Positions 5,171 through 5,733 of a stretch of DNA of 5,733 nucleotides are shown one piece after another. The notes under the pieces were generated by a model. That model saw nothing but the letters and a program-made list of their open reading frames with translations, was not told the origin of the DNA and did not search any database. Each line of letters starts with the position of its first letter. Positions within the stretch are counted from its first letter, which is position 1. The stretch covers positions 1 to 5,733 of the forward strand of contig JASLEF010000075.1 in assembly GCA_030151245.1 (NCBI GenBank), written 5' to 3'. Made by a program: the position numbers and the translations under genes. Origin of the DNA: Ignatzschineria sp. GTDB lineage: Bacteria > Pseudomonadota > Gammaproteobacteria > Cardiobacteriales > Wohlfahrtiimonadaceae.

Positions 5171-5733
5171 ACTTACAACAACTCAAAAAGCTCGCTGAAA
5201 AATTTCCAACGACCCAGAAAATGCCGATTCTTTTCTTAGGTCATGGTAGCCCCATGAATGCGATCTCATCTAATCTCTTTACAGAGAGCTGGCGTCAACT
5301 AGGAGAATCTCTACCTAAGCCACAAGCCATCCTCTCTATTTCTGCCCACTGGGAAACTGAAGGTACATATGTAACGGCCATGAAAGCGCCACAAACAATT
5401 CATGATTTTTACAACTTTCCTCAAGCCCTCTATGATATGACATACCCTGCGCCAGGAGATCCTCAACTAGCACAACAAATTCATACGTTGCACCAGCATA
5501 TCGAACTCGATCACGAGTGGGGACTTGACCATGGAACCTGGGCCGTTATTTGTCATCTTTATCCTAAAGCAAATATCCCAACATTACAGCTAAGCCTAGA
5601 TAGATCCCTTTCCCCACAAGCGCATTATGATCTTGCAGAGCTTCTATCGACGCTTCGCCGCCGCGGAGTATTAATTCTTGCCAGTGGCAATGTCGTGCAT
5701 AATCTTCGTCTTCTAGACTTTCAGAACGCGCAA
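5167..5733 (+). CDS. ygiD: 4,5-DOPA-extradiol-dioxygenase-like protein (YgiD family), 3' end cut by the window
   Basis: The first 189 codons are open to the window edge. Proteins of this family are about 260 residues, so roughly 70 are missing. They belong to the LigB-type class III extradiol dioxygenases, cytoplasmic enzymes that open catecholic rings using a bound metal; bacterial YgiD cleaves L-DOPA in vitro. Visible motifs are FLGHGSPMNA (23-32), SAHWE (59-63), HDFYNFP (79-85), WGLDHGTW (118-125) and ASGNVVHNLR (172-181). His26, His61 and His178 align with family metal ligands, and His122 fits the conserved catalytic-site histidine; the last conserved histidine lies beyond the edge. The ATG at 5161 is in frame but directly abuts AGGAG (5156-5160), leaving no spacing. 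The ATG at 5167 has 6 nt and is the likely start. Initiation may be controlled by the upstream hairpin. The physiological substrate is unknown. Confidence 0.92.
   Translation, partial: MNLQQLKKLAEKFPTTQKMPILFLGHGSPMNAISSNLFTESWRQLGESLPKPQAILSISAHWETEGTYVTAMKAPQTIHDFYNFPQALYDMTYPAPGDPQLAQQIHTLHQHIELDHEWGLDHGTWAVICHLYPKANIPTLQLSLDRSLSPQAHYDLAELLSTLRRRGVLILASGNVVHNLRLLDFQNAQ

Overview
The window looks like a stretch of a low-GC gammaproteobacterial chromosome (about 40% GC by eye). All genes lie on the + strand. The clearest evidence is the gene content: a siderophore-interacting protein behind a Fur-type promoter, a LemA/DUF3137 pair, and a YgiD-type extradiol dioxygenase. The organism cannot be named from this sequence. 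A Cardiobacteriales-like genus such as Ignatzschineria is a guess from base composition and gene style only.

Layout: positions 1-775 hold no convincing gene. This stretch starts with two small adjacent hairpins that look like an extragenic palindromic element. It then holds a purine/pyrimidine-skewed segment with a strong hairpin (415-470), bracketed by a distant 9-bp inverted repeat. It ends in an iron-regulated promoter with a Fur-box-like site (539-557). Positions 776-1579 encode a flavin-dependent siderophore-interacting protein (ferric-siderophore reductase family), closed by a strong intrinsic terminator (1630-1673). Positions 1913-5056 form a compact three-gene unit: an exported DUF4139 protein, a two-helix membrane protein that looks like DUF3137, and a LemA-family protein with one N-terminal membrane helix. 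Gaps are 39 and 30 nt, with no visible terminator inside. From 5167 to the window edge runs the first 189 codons of a 4,5-DOPA-extradiol-dioxygenase-like gene (ygiD).

How the parts work together: the first gene is an iron-uptake function that should be expressed when iron is scarce. The three-gene unit looks like a cell-envelope module of unknown function, in which the LemA and DUF3137 proteins probably act together at the inner membrane and the DUF4139 protein acts in the periplasm or at the outer envelope. The most unusual signal is in the 5057-5166 gap. A near-perfect inverted repeat pairs both the ribosome binding site and the start codon of the dioxygenase gene with a segment upstream of the gene's likely transcription start. 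Transcripts reading through from the lemA unit would therefore be folded shut, while transcripts from the local promoter would not.
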